This document shows positions 63,747 to 64,000 of a stretch of 64,000 nt of DNA, piece after piece. Location of the stretch: positions 1 through 64,000 of the forward strand of contig JBBIHB010000009.1 in assembly GCA_037447215.1 (NCBI GenBank). Reading direction: 5' to 3'. The stretch comes from UBA1413 sp037447215 (GTDB lineage: Bacteria > Bacteroidota > Bacteroidia > Bacteroidales > Prolixibacteraceae). The position numbers and the translations under genes were made by a program. The first letter of the stretch is position 1, and the number at the start of each line of letters is the position of its first letter. The notes beneath the pieces were generated by a model. The model did not search any database, was not told the DNA's origin, and saw only the letters and a list, made by a program, of their open reading frames with translations.

Positions 63747-64000
63747 AGATCATATTTTTATCAGTTGTTTTCCCGAAATTACCGCCTATTCAGGATTTGG
63801 TGAAACTTTTTAATACACTTCTGCTTCACTTGTTTGAAAGTAACTATTTTCATACCTCACTATTACTACACCATTTCAATAAATATTTTATTAAGATATT
63901 TAAAATCAGTAAAATATGAATATTATTTTTATGAGAATATATTAAAAATGCGTTACAGGTTAGTTTATTTCTTTTTGATATATATCTTCGTATTAATTAT
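63747..64000. other. AT-rich upstream region of PUL-B
   Basis: 254 bp before the SusC gene, strongly AT-rich, without a gene. It should contain the operon promoter, but I see no perfect TAnnTTTG box at a clear distance and no obvious regulator repeat. Confidence 0.4.

Overview
The window comes from a Bacteroidia genome, probably a Bacteroidales/Marinilabiliales-type environmental or gut polysaccharide degrader. Evidence: two SusC/SusD pairs, a FecR/ECF-sigma pair, many lipoproteins with acidic residues just after the lipobox cysteine, a type IX secretion C-terminal domain, and TAnnTTTG promoter boxes ahead of many genes. Two 10-N gaps (29005-29014, 51390-51399) show that it is a scaffolded draft assembly. 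Each gap cuts one gene, and three single-base homopolymer frameshifts lie in two genes (39308, 51296, 51357).

Layout. 1-7.6 kb: housekeeping genes (efflux adaptor and TolC-like protein, M16 peptidase overlapping an RluA-type pseudouridine synthase, a 57-residue winged-helix-like protein, Fe/Mn superoxide dismutase, a CAU-anticodon tRNA best read as tRNA-Ile2 with a strong terminator). 7.8-11.8 kb: a xylose module xylR-xylB-xylA, with an identical 16-bp candidate operator at the xylB and xylR promoters. 11.9-15.5 kb: nitroreductase, proline dehydrogenase, OmpH-like protein, GT2 glycosyltransferase. 15.5-19.7 kb (minus): an operon of GH88-like unsaturated glycuronyl hydrolase, TIM-barrel sugar isomerase/epimerase, Gfo/Idh oxidoreductase and SDR. 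Divergent from it at 19.9-26.6 kb (plus): two formylglycine-type sulfatases with near-identical leaders and promoters, a YhcH-like protein, an exported RraA-like protein and a secreted alpha/beta hydrolase. Together these point to use of a sulfated, uronate-containing glycan.

26.6-27.83 kb is a graveyard: the tail of an S41-like peptidase with a nonsense codon, a decayed IS21-family fragment whose IstB lacks its Walker A region, a perfect 44-bp palindrome, and the first ~33 codons of a uroporphyrinogen-decarboxylase-like gene.

27.8-49.2 kb (minus) is one polysaccharide utilisation locus (PUL-A): ECF sigma, FecR, STN-type SusC, SusD, a small lipoprotein, an unrecognised lipoprotein, a GH172/DUF2961 enzyme (frameshifted), two very large proteins joining a glycosidase-like barrel to a formylglycine-generating-enzyme fold without the catalytic cysteines, GH127, and a large GH63-like glycosidase. 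GH172 plus GH127 suggests a furanoside-rich, arabinose-type target. 49.3-63.7 kb (minus) is PUL-B: SusC, SusD, a tandem-LamG lipoprotein, two PF10091 (GH144-like) enzymes, GH43 with a discoidin domain, and GH3. This set is most compatible with a beta-glucan such as beta-1,2-glucan. PUL-B carries no regulator of its own inside the window.

The most novel material is the pair of barrel plus cysteine-less FGE-fold proteins within PUL-A, followed by the unrecognised lipoprotein at 40716.
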